Shown: piece after piece, positions 32,755 through 44,400 of the stretch
Layout: each line of letters opens with the position of its first letter
How positions within the stretch are numbered: the stretch's first letter is position 1
Origin: Pascua guehoae
Taxonomy: Eukaryota > Basidiomycota > Tremellomycetes > Trichosporonales > Trichosporonaceae
DNA length: 64,000 bases
Direction of reading: 5' to 3'
NCBI GenBank assembly: GCA_001600415.1
Contig: BCJX01000001.1
Location: forward strand, 872,548-936,547
Notes under the pieces: generated by a model
Seen by the model: only the letters and a program-made list of their open reading frames with translations
The model's database searches: none
What the model was told of the DNA's origin: nothing
Program-made: the position numbers and the translations under genes

Positions 32755-35700
32755 CTCGTCGGCTGTTGTAGATTATCTGATGTACCTACATACAGAACAG
32801 CAGATCGGAAATTGAGGCTGCCGTGTTGAGCTGGTCCCTGCCATTGTAACTCGTGCGAGACCGGGATACCGTTGCCACTTGGGCCGTCGAGAGCATCTTG
32901 ATCTCGGGCAGGCGGTCGCGAAGCCGGGGCCGAGCGCGGAGGTGGACTGGGTGTTAGTGGGTGTGCTGGGAGGCGCGCGGGGGGGGGGCGGGGAAGGTAG
33001 TACCGGCGGTACGGGNGGGGTAGAACGGTGGCAGAACGTACAATTGCAAGATTGCACAACGTAATATGGTACACGTTGGTGAAGCAGGCTTCCTACTCGT
33101 ACCATCTGTATGGAGAGCGTCCATGCTCAATGTCGCGCGACCGAGCTCAATGTGGCAGTGTCCATACTGTCCGTAGCACCTGTAACAGCCAGCCAGATGG
33201 CCGTCGCTCCTGTCGAACGTAATACAGGTGTGTTTGCAAAGTCAGACTGCCACAGTGACGCACGAGCGCAGCAGTCTCACGACTTTCCAAGCACACCTCT
33301 AAGGACGCAACGGTGTGATACTGTCGACCTCAACTCCCCCGGCATGTTGGCCCTCCTGTTGGGTCTGGGTCCAACATGCCTGGCGTTCACCGCCAACGGC
33401 CCAACGCTACACGGTAGCTGCGACGCAGGGTGATCTCACCCCAGCGCCGGCTCGCCGCGTACTCGCGTTGTGCCGCGCGGCGTCGACAGAGAAAAACAGT
33501 GCGCGTCTAGGTCGGTAAGTTGGAACTGCTGCATATCTTGTCGGCTGCGCAAGCACGCAAGCGGAAGCTAGTACGCGGTGGTCGATTGTACAACATGGTA
33601 GATTTGTCACTGCCCGCTGTGTCCTGTGAGGGCCAAAGACTCTGTACGAGGACGCAGCGGGTATAGGTATTACTGTGATTGTCACTGTGTCTTGTTACTG
33701 TGACTTGTTACTGTGACTACCTCCCCGTTGACTACCTACACGTTGACTACCCACACGTTGACTACCCACACGTTGACACACGTTGTACACGACGAGATAA
33801 TATCCGTCACTCCCGCATCGAACACTAATGCCGGCACACCGTCGTGCGTGAAGCGTAGCGGTGCGGCTTTCCTAGTTCTGAACGCTAGACTCGCACACCC
33901 CAATGAAGAGAGATTAGTTGAATGGTGGAGAGCTCACCTAGCGTATACTTTGCGGATGACAGGCATGGACGCCGGCAATTTGCTGGATACGAGCTTCACA
34001 CGTCCATCCCAACCTTGCCACGGCGGTTGACAAAAGGGCTTCGTATTCTTGATCATTGCTTGCAGGTCATGAGCCGGAAGGATTCTGCACGCAATGGACA
34101 TACCCCCGTCTGCCTGGCTGTGCAAACGCCTAAACGCCTGCCCGGTCCACGGCGGTCAGCCATGCAGTTTTCCCTTCGTACAACAGGGCATGAAACGCGG
34201 TGCCATCCCGGATGTGTTTCTCCTTATCGCCCATCCCCATCTCGTTGCGAGTCCATGTTGCAGGCTGCAGATGCAGTGGACTACCTACACGTTGTACACG
34301 ATGAGATAGACTACCTACACGTTGTACATGGTGGGGTATTATCCCACAGGTCAGGCAGCAGCTGCGCGCGGTGAAAACGACTGTCAATGTGGATTACCGA
34401 GACGGCCGCGCGTGGAACCTCGCTGACCCTGCGGCGCTGCCATCGCAAGACGGCGTATCAGACGTCATGTGGGTTTGACAGCCGGCACCAAACGCGACCA
34501 GAGGGGAACGGGTACGACTGCTGAGCAAACAAACAAACAACAACCAGGCGTCAGACTGTCAGACGCGAGGTTACAACACACTGTATCCTGCAGCAGAACG
34601 GTCATGATTTCAGCGTGTCAGATGCCTCGCCATGACTGCGGGTGCGTGTACGCACTGTACTGGTTCTGCCACAGGACCAACGACGCTGTCAACGACTTTT
34701 CTCACCGTTCTTCGGACGACTCGCTCGCGGCGACGGATCCAAGGAGACAAGTACGCCTCGGCACTCGTGTCTGTCGGGGGTTGCGTGGAAATGCGCAGTG
34801 CAGAGTCAGTGTGGCGATGCCATCTTGCTCCGGGCCCTTTGCCTTGACAAAGCCAAGTTGCACACGGCTTTGATCAACGACCACGCCCAGTAGCACCCGG
34901 TATCAGTAACCAGCGTTTGGCGTCTGGACGTTTGGACACCTGGACACCTGGACACTCAATGCACTACGCAAAACTCTCGTTCAGTACACTTCAGTGGCGA
35001 CAATAGCGTTTTGGGGTTGCCAAAACAAGGATTAAGCGTCTGGTCGTCCCTGTCGATCGAACATGGCGTCGGCTGCATGATGACGCTGCGACTTGATGCG
35101 GTGCACAGCTGGACAGATTTGGAATCCTCTTCGCAGCCAGTCTTGGCAGGCGTGACGCGTCGGCGTTTGCTTGCGCAGTGTCGTGTTGGCGATGATGACG
35201 ATGGCAACGACGATTTCAATATCGGTGGCGATGCTGCGACCACATGCGATGCGTCTCGACATCGCGCATGAACCTGCCTGCGTTCACGCAACGTTGGGTC
35301 AGGAGCCGAGTGGGGAACCGACCGGGGTAGCTGTGTATATTGGTGACACTCACCGCCCCGCACTGCCACGGCGCGCACGGCCCTTCCCCGCGGGGAACGT
35401 AGGTACGCAGGGAGGCAGGGCGGCACGCCACTCGGCATTGGATCGGCTGGATCTGCAGTGGCGCAATTGACGGAGAGAATGGACACGGACTGGACTGCCC
35501 TGCATTGGATCTCATCGTCGACGACCAAGGCGCGTCTTTCTTGTCAAACATACATACGCCGGGACCTGTATCATGTCCGCGCCGAGCAGGACAGTGGCGA
35601 TCCGATTCCCGGGTGATGCAAACGTCTGGCCCACGATCGCAGACCAGCTACGCCACAGCCGCGGCTCGGAACCAATAGTGCCTAGCTGGAACGGATACCA

Positions 35701-37246
35701 GCACCCTCGGCTTGGTAGCGCAGACCACAGTACCGCCGAAACCATGCGCCGCGGGCCGCACTCTGCGACGCGTCAGATGCACCAGCCACATTATGGCGGG
35801 CGTCTCGATCTCGACTGGGATCTCGACTGGGATCTCGAGCTGCGGTGCACCGAGACCCAGAACCTGGCGGCGACGGGGTCGGTTCCAGTGCCAGATGCGA
35901 CCTGCCAAGCTGCGGCAGTACCAAGCAGGCACGCCGGTGACAGGACGAAACACGCAAACAAACAAGGTGGTGAGTGCCTTGCAGGCAGTGTTGCTGCAAA
36001 AGCAAATGCAAATCGGTGGTGACATGCGGTGCCGATGGCGATGCCGTCAGTGCCTGCACGCGGTGCCCCGAGTGCCAATCGGGCCCAAATGTTGGCTCCA
36101 GCGTCCAGCCGCAGCCCGATGGGACGAGAGACACTAGCACGACCCAACGGCGGGCGGGTGCAGTGGCTAGGGACAGCATGGTCGTCGGCTGCGCTCTACC
36201 GGCCAGTTGGTGGATCCATGGATCGCTGGCGCACACACCAGAACCAGAGCTTGCATCGCTACAGTGTGCAAACGTGCAAAGCACGCGCTAGCACGCAGCA
36301 TGGCGGAATACCATTACACTACTGCATGAAGTTCCGTTGGTCGGCGGTTGTCTGAATCGGATCGATGAATGAATGAAAGGCAGCCTAGACGTCATCTGTC
36401 CTAGTTGGCTATTCCGGCGTCACTACTAAACTACACTAGCACGGCTCCAACGCCTGCTGTGGCACCTGCGCACGGCCTGCGTCGTACACAAGCGATACGG
36501 GGCGCACAGCCGTACAGAGGCGAGGAGAGCAAAGGTTCCACTGCCTGACACCTGCGACCAGGACCCCTGACGCAGCCCCTGATGTGGCCCCCCCTTGTCC
36601 CTGATAATGGTAATGTGCCCTGAAGACGAGCCGAATGTTGCTCGGCAGCACGGCAGAGGCAAGGGGCGCCAGAGGCATTTTGTGGCGAGTGCAATGTTTG
36701 TGGAGTTTGAACGATGGACAAACCGCTGACGAAATGATGCAATCCCGTCCATCCTTTGCCATGACACAGCAAAACTGCCCAGAGAAGAGTCAAGTCCCAA
36801 AGCAAACGCAGCAATCAGTGCCTGGTGCCCGCCCGTCCCATTCCTCTGTCCCAGAGTCTCCGCCAATGCTGCACCGCTCTACACGCCGCACAGCACACGG
36901 CGCACAGCTCGGCACCGCCCGACTACTGTGGCACAGCAGCTGCGCTGCTACAGAGTGTTTGCGTTAATCTCCAAAGCCACCCACCCTTGCTCGAGTCACT
37001 AGCTCGCTCTCCGTCTGGTGTCGCTCGCTCAGCTCACCCTCCCCCCTCTCCCTCCTGCCCTTGCTCTCTTGCCTCCCCGCCCCCAAGTCTCTGCCATACG
37101 CCTTTTCCTTATTACTAAACTCCTCCCCGCCCACACATTGTTTTGCCTTTAAAGCCCCATTCCCACCCGCCGACTCCTTTTCTTTCTCTCACCCACTCCC
37201 ACTTTCTCGCCACTTGCAACCCCCACACACCCACCAAACTACCAAC
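32755..37246. other. Gene-poor interval
   Basis: About 4.5 kb without a supported gene on either strand. Repeats are listed separately. Other items: (ACAA)n near 34528-34541, tandem GGACACCTGGACAC near 34930-34955, and a duplicated CTCGACTGGGAT near 35815-35838. The last 250 bp are pyrimidine-rich and serve the gene at 37247. Confidence 0.45.
33714..34340. repeat. Dispersed GACTACCTACACGTTG repeats
   Basis: At 33714-33800 the unit GACTACCYACACGTTG occurs four times and ends in TACACGACGAGATAATATCC. At 34278-34340 two units end in TACACGATGAGATA and TACATGGTGGGGTATTATCC. The two clusters are in the same orientation about 0.5 kb apart, with nothing recognisable between them. Confidence 0.75.
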
Positions 37247-37775
37247 ATGCGCGTCTCTGTCCTCCTCCTCGCCGCCCCCCTCATCGCCGCCCACCGCCTC
37301 GGCAACGAAGAGCGTGCCCGTACGTATCAGTGACCTCCCCTTCCCATCACCCCCTCGCCCTTACCTCCTTGGCGCGTCTCGCGTCTTCCCCTCGCCTTTC
37401 TCTCACCCTCTCATATCTCTACACCGCCCCCCACCACCACTGGACCGCTCACACACAGCCCTCGACATCGGCTCGGCCATCAACGCCGCGACGTCTGCCA
37501 TCGCCGGCGCCGCCGGTGACGCCGGCTCGGCCATCGGCTCCGTCGCGGGTGCCGCGACCAGCGCCATCGGCAACGGCGGGGCCTCGGTCCTGGGCGAGGC
37601 GACCAGCGGCGCCGCCAGCGTCGCCGGTGCCGCCGGCAGCGTCGCGGGAGCGGCCACTTCGGCCGCCGGCAGTGTCGCTGGCAACGACGCCACCGCCCTC
37701 TCGTCGGGCATGCTCGGCACCATTGCTGCCGGCGCCGCCGGTCTCGCCGTCGGTGTCGTCGCCATCATGGTGTAA
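37247..37775 (+). CDS. Small secreted Ala/Gly/Ser-rich protein, probably GPI-anchored
   Basis: Exons 37247-37319 and 37459-37775 (intron GTACGT...CACAG) encode 129 residues. The start MRVSVLLLAAPLIAAHRL is a typical signal peptide. The mature part is built from degenerate repeats of AGAATSAIGS / AGSVAGAATS type, rich in Ala, Gly, Ser and Val, with no Cys. The C-terminus (SSGMLGTIAAGAAGLAVGV...) is a hydrophobic tail preceded by small residues, as in a GPI-addition signal. Together these suggest a small cell-wall or plasma-membrane-anchored protein; function is unknown. The intergenic leader is strongly pyrimidine-rich, as for highly expressed fungal genes. Confidence 0.78.
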
Positions 37776-38440
37776 ACACGCCCACGCCCACGGCAAATAA
37801 CAAATATGCCAACGCGTTCCCTTAGCCTCAACCTACGTACGCGTCACGGCGCGTCGGGGAAAGAGGACGTGTACGGCCGTAATCCGAAGGCGACGTAGTC
37901 GGTAGTTTTTGTGTTCCCCCTCGTCGTCGACGTCTTGTCGCGGCCGAGGGCACGCGATATACCATGTAGCCAGCCATGTGACCAGACTTGGAAGTGTAGT
38001 GTATTGGCGGTGGCGTGCATTAAATGTCCGATCGAGATTGCAGGCGGTACATTAGGAATTTGTAATGGGGTGTGGCTGATGGGATACCGTGGGAGAGTAA
38101 CGACACTGTCCCACCCCTGTTGCGTCACGATTGCGTTTCTGTGGTCACTAGCCATGTTGCTTGCTGTGCCGGCTGTGCACACGCCAGTGAATCCAGTGAA
38201 TCCACAGTGACCTGCGAACCATCATCCAACCTCTACCACCTCACTTCGCACACACCCCCTCTTGTTCATTCCTTGTTACTCTCATTTTCTTGTCAGCCGG
38301 CCGATACACGCAAACGGCATTATTCGGCGGGTGAACAGCGCCGAAAGGAACGCCGAGCTTGTGAACCGCCGTCTTACCGCTCCATTGCCATAGACGTCCA
38401 CGGGCGTCTAGATTGCAACGAGCACAAGCACCTCGACACC
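37776..38440. other. Intergenic; upstream of the BEACH gene
   Basis: No supported ORF. It presumably holds the terminator of the small secreted protein gene and the promoter of the BEACH gene. Confidence 0.5.
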
Positions 38441-41400
38441 ATGTTCAAGTTTATAAAGGACCTCGCCGAGGTCCCCAAGTCGCCCCGCGCACTGGCGTCC
38501 TTTGCCGCACAGCAGGCTGGCGCCAATCTGCCCCGCGATGCCACCGGCGCAACAGACTCGAGTACGGATCGCGGCACTGGCACATCTGGTAGTAGGCTCA
38601 ACGACAGCGTCCAGACCCCTGCGGCAGATGCCAGGGCACCGCTCGAACGGACAGAGTCGAGCCTCACCAGTCCTCTGGACGAGAATGACCCGGGGGTCCT
38701 GCAGGTCGTGTGGGTCGTGCATGCGCTCGAGGGTGTGACCAACACCATGACGCTGGTCGAGGTGAGTCGCTCGAGGGCGGGGTCTAAGCGCGTGCGCTGG
38801 GTTCGGTGTCCTGCCATGGGGTTCTGTGGGGCAACATCGTTGGTCGATACTGTGACCAGAAGCGGGGCGTGTACTTGAGCTATGTACAGAAACTGCCCAT
38901 GACTTCCTGCCATGGAAGGAAACCTGAAGGAATCTGGCTAGTCGGCATTGCGCTGCGCTGGCTTCTGCCTTGGGCTCGTAGCCGGCTCCCCAGCCGCGAG
39001 ACCCGCAGACAGACCTCTACTTCTCCTGGTACCGAGACCTGCATTCCAGTCGCGACATCACTGTCGCCCGTCGGGTGACACACCACGGGCAATCACCACT
39101 ATGCCGACCGCTGCACCGCCCCAAGGCTGACGCTAACCTCGCCAGACTCTCGCCCACCTCCTCTCCGTCCCGGGAACGCCTTCCAGCCGGCAAACGTTCC
39201 GCACACACGGCGGCTTTACGCGCCTCGTAGGCACACTCGGCGCGCTGGCATGGAAGCCGCGGCCAGACGACGTTGCCGAGGACGAGTGGCAGGTCGAAGA
39301 GGTGCAGCGTGCAGAGGGGCAGAGGTTGTGGTTTGAGACCTTGGCGTGGGCAATGGGCGATCGGGAGGGGGAGGCGGCGTTTAGTGTGAGTTCTACACCG
39401 GTATAGAGGCAAGTGGAGTAGGGGGGAAGGGTAAAAGAGTCCAGGAGTCAAGGGCGTTGTGGTTGTCTCCCTGCTCAAGAAGGAGACTGGCGGAGGTGAG
39501 ACGAGACAGGAATCTCCAAGCTTGGGTTTGCTTCAATGGGCACCTCCTGGGGGACAGAGCACAACGGACGGAGGCAGACCATCGGCGACATCCAGAACCG
39601 AAAGGAGTTGCTAACATTAGGACGACGGTGGTTACGCTCAGCTGCTCGACGGACTACGAGCGCTGTCTCCACCCAACGAGAACAAACCACGTGCCCCCGA
39701 CTCACGAGTCCTTGGTCTCCTCCTTGCGCACCTGCTCAACAGCAACTACTCGCTCCTCACACTCTTCAACAATGTCAGTGCACTCCCCACGGACGCGAGA
39801 GCGCTCGAGACCAAGGTCGGTGATGTCTTACTCTCGTGGGGTGCGGCACTGCCGCTGCTGTGGGCGTATGTGTGGGGCCTGGACAGCGTAGAGTCCACCG
39901 ACGACGGGCCGAACGCCAATGCTGCACGCGACTCACTCTATGCCGGCGAGCTCGAGCCTGCTGGCGATGAACCAAACCTTGTCCTTGTCACTTTGCGTAT
40001 CCTGGCGCTGGCAGCGCACTCGCAGCCAAATCTCTTCCTCGTCCGCAGCAACCTCCCTCAGCTCGGTGACTTCCTCCTCACGCGCCTCTACGGGTGGGCC
40101 CCACAACGCCGCTTCGAGTCGACGTTTCCACCGCGCCCCGAGTGGTACGCACACGCCGACGCCGAGGCCCCCGCGCAGAATGACACAGACGCACACTCGC
40201 GTCAGTGGAGAGAGCCCGGGGCACCACTACGCGACACGTACCTCGACCTTGCGGGTCGCCTCGCTGAGGTCGGCCTTACACCAGAGCAAGCGTGGCGGCT
40301 CTTCGCGCTGGTGCGCAAAGAGCCCCAGGCGGCCGACTCGGCCAGTGGGAGCGGCAGCGCAGGCACGCCAGCCCCCACACCGGCCGGAGATTCGAGTGAT
40401 GCCCCTCAACAAGACTCGTCGCCCTCCAAACCGCTGCGGGGCAAAGCTCGCGCATTGCGCCTCAAGCTCCCTGGCCCATCGCCGAGCGGCGAGACGCTCG
40501 ATACCGAGGTCCTGTCGCTCATTTCGCGCGCAATGCGGTCCCATGCGCCACCAGCATTTGTGTTCCGTGGGGCAGGGGATGCAGGCGGCGTCCAAGTACG
40601 TGATCTCCCGCGCCCATTCCCAAACTCTACCAAGGGGTTCATCTTTGCAGCGTGGGTGCGAATCACGCGGCTCAACGGCCCCGTTACGCTGTTGCAAATG
40701 TCGCAGCCCGAGACGCAGCACAATGGGGAAGGAGAATCCGCCACTACTAGTAGCGAACCACAAACGCCGTTGTTCCAGATTCGTATACTGGAGAACTCGC
40801 AGATTGGCATTCTGGGCTCAGTTCCGCCAAAGGACAAGAAGGGGAAGAGCAAAGATGACAGCGACGACCTCGAGTCCGTCGAGGTCGTCTGCGCCGCATC
40901 GGACGCGCTCGTTCCACACGGCGAGTGGACGCACCTCGCCGTCGCATGCCGCAAGGGACGGAGCACGACAGGCGGTGGCGGCGAGGCCCGTATCTACATC
41001 AATGGAAGGCGTGTCGGTGCTGTGCGCGTCACCTACCCGGTCCCGCGGCCAGCACCCAAAAAGGACAAGAGTCACAAGGATAGTGACCACACGCACTCGC
41101 ACGTGCACTCATCCCACTCGTCCCATTCGCCACATTCTGCCCACTCGGCCCACCATCACCACCCACACTCGCAGCACGCCCTGTCTCCCCATCACCACAT
41201 TGCCACTGGCACTCACCTGGGGCATTTCAAGATCCGCCCGCCCAACGAGGGTATCCGTGTCAGTGTCGGCTGTCCGTGGCACGCGGCACCTCCTGAGCCA
41301 ACTCGGTCACACGGCCTTGGGCCAGAGGACAGCGAATGGATGCTCGGACGTACCCTCCTCCTCGAAGAGGTCGTGTCGGAGGACATTATGATGCTCATGT

Positions 41401-44400
41401 ACAACCTGGTGAGTTGGGTGCAGTCCTATCCTCACGCTTCGAGTGTGGAGGCATCCCGCAATCTCGCCACTAACTGCAGGGACCTCGATACCACGGCCAC
41501 TTCCAAGAAGAGCTGAGCAAATTCCTAACATGTGAGTCCTTCTCGGAAACGTACGTTTGTTGACAGGCAGACGAAAAATCCAGCGCGATCCACATCTACT
41601 TGCATGGCCTCGCGCGCGCCGCGTCAGAAAAGACGTTCTCGCTCAACCTCGCCAGCTCACCGCTGGTCAAGGCGATCCGCAACGGCCCAGCAATCGCCGA
41701 GGACAATGTCCTGCTTTCGCTGTCGGCAAAGTATGCGCTCCTGGGCAGCGACAAGGACGAGCACGGCCACCATGACAGTAGCATCAGCAACGATTATATC
41801 CTGAACGCCGCGGTACCGCATTCATCTCGTGCGCGCGACTTCAAGTACGGCCGCGCCCGCCTCGTCGGCAACGTGTTCACTGCCGTCGGGACCGATCTCG
41901 ACACGGCAGTCGTGGCCGTCGGTGGTGGCGTTCTTGTTCTCAAGCTTGTAGATCTCGCGCAGAACTCGGAAGAATTGGCAGCGACCCTCACGATGCTGTA
42001 CGATATGCTCGAGCAGAGCTGGCAGGCGAGCGAGGAGATGGAGCGGATACGTGAGTTGCGCCAGTGTAGCACGTCACTGACATCGTTCAGACGGGTTTGA
42101 GTTGCTTGCAGCCATTCTGCGGCCAAAAATGTCGACCATGGTCGATGCGCACTGCGCAAAGATCCTCCTGTCGCTCCTGGGCATCGACATGAACGATCCC
42201 GAGTAAGTGTCATCCTCTACGGTTGAATACTGACGCCCAGGGAAGCGACGGTCCACAACTCGGCAGCGTACCGCGCACTGGGGCTCGACTTTGAACTGTG
42301 GGCGCGTGCACCGTTTAGCGTTGTGACGCTCTTCTTTGAGCACTTTGACTGTCTCCTCCAGCAGTCCAAGCACCGTCACTACAACCAGCTCGTGACGTTC
42401 CAGAAGAGCGGCGTCGTCGTCAAGCTCCTGTACGCTGTCCGGTCGGGCGCATTTACGCCAGAAGCCGTGCCCCTCGCCGTGGATGCTCTCCGTCTCGCAC
42501 TTGTGGGCCGCTGGAGTATCGCCGAGGCCATCAAGCCCATCTTTTCCTATCTCGTCTCGGCGTTGTGCCAAAGTGAGTCTGCACCCAGCCTGATGTCTTT
42601 GTGCTGACACCGCGTAGACACAGCGCCCTCGTTGTTGCTCCCCACAGCCGAGCCTACAGTTGCACAGTACCCTGCGGCCCTGATTCTGCGCATGATGGCC
42701 GACGTGCTCTCCAAGCCGGCCCGACTGGTTAAATTGACAAAGGCAGTACCACTCCACCGCCTGATTGTCATCTTCCTGCAGAGCAACCCCGCGCCGTTTG
42801 TCGTGTACCCGTGCCTGGCAATGATCGAGCACTGCGTCGCCACGCCGGGCGTCGAGTCGTTTGCCAAGGCGTTTGAACAAGAGGGAGGCTTTGCGCTCCT
42901 TGCACGTACGCTTGCACCACTCTGGAGCGGCGCGGTACAGGAGTCGCTATTCCGCATCCTCTTTGGGCCGAGTGGGCCCTCGGGGTCGACACTCGCCTGT
43001 CCCGCCGTGATTCTCGTCATCATGGCCGAGCTCGACATGCTCCTCTCCGCAGCCAACGAAAATGACCCTACTCGGGCGAACGCTGCGGGCGCGTCAGACT
43101 CGCTGTCCCAATCGCTATCGCGCTCCATCGGATCCCTCAGGTCGCTCAAATTGACTACACCAAAGGCCGAGACAATCCCCCTTCCTGACCAAGGGGATAA
43201 CGACTCGGACTCGAGCATCGACGACCGCAGCCTCGAAAATCTTCTCGAGAGGCTCGCACAGGTATACCGCCAGTCCTCGGCCTTCCGCCGCGCGCTCACC
43301 GCTCGCCGCATCGAGGCCATGCTCCCCAGCATGGTCGACTTTGCGGCACTATCTGCAACCTCGAACCTGCCAGAGCGCTCGCAGCGACAGCGGTCTGCAG
43401 CGATCCAGTGGCTCACGGCGCTGATTGAGCTGTCCAAGGCGACCCCAACGATCATCAACCAGGTGAGCTTTGATAGTGGCGCAAGTCTCAGCTGACATTC
43501 AGATGAAGCTCCTTGTCGAGCAACTCAAGTCGTCACTTGACCCCGACGCCGTGTCACCGGTGCCACGCTCACCTTTACCTCCTCCGTCACCTCTCCTCCG
43601 CACACCGTCGCTCCTCAGCCCGAGCACATCAAGCTTCCCTCGCTTACCGTTCTCTCCCTTGACGCCGACGACCCCAACCTCGTCATTCCGCAAACAGGTG
43701 CCACTGCGCCGGACGCTCACCGGCGACTCGGTCCTGCAGGATGAGCAGGACAAGAACGCTGCATGGCGGATGATTATCATCTCGACGGATGCCCAGAAAC
43801 ACGCGGCCATGACGCTCGACCGCAAGGAGCATTGGCAGCGCGTCTCGCAGGTCGAATGGCCGCAGCAGGTGGCGGCCCTTCGGGCCGAGAACGGCGTGTG
43901 GGCAGACAAGAACCCTGAGGTCACATGGCGCCTTGACGGGAGCGAGGGTCCACTCCGCATGCGCAACCGCCTTGAGCGTGTAGAGGCCCGCCTCGACAAC
44001 ACCTCGCAGGGCAGAGGATCTCGCAAACAACGCTTGCGGGATGCGATTCCGACTGCGGATGAGCTCTCATCTGCCATCTCGCGCATGGACCATGCGCCGT
44101 GGGAGGACCCGTTTTCGCTTGCGCTTGGAGATGCCGAACCCATAGCAGAGGAAGGTATGTTTGAATTGTTCGAGCGACTATACTGACAATGCCACAGGTT
44201 CATCGTCGCAGCCCGCATCGCGACCGACGTCGCCAAAGGCGCCGACGCTTGAGATTGGTGAGGGGAGCGACGACGGGTCGTCGTACGCAGAGGTCGAGGA
44301 CGACAAGTTGCGTCTCGTCGCCAAGGCCCTTCAGGCTGGCGACGTTGTCGAGGAGGCACACAATATTGTGCGCATTGTCGGCGTCGATGCGCTGCCGGGT

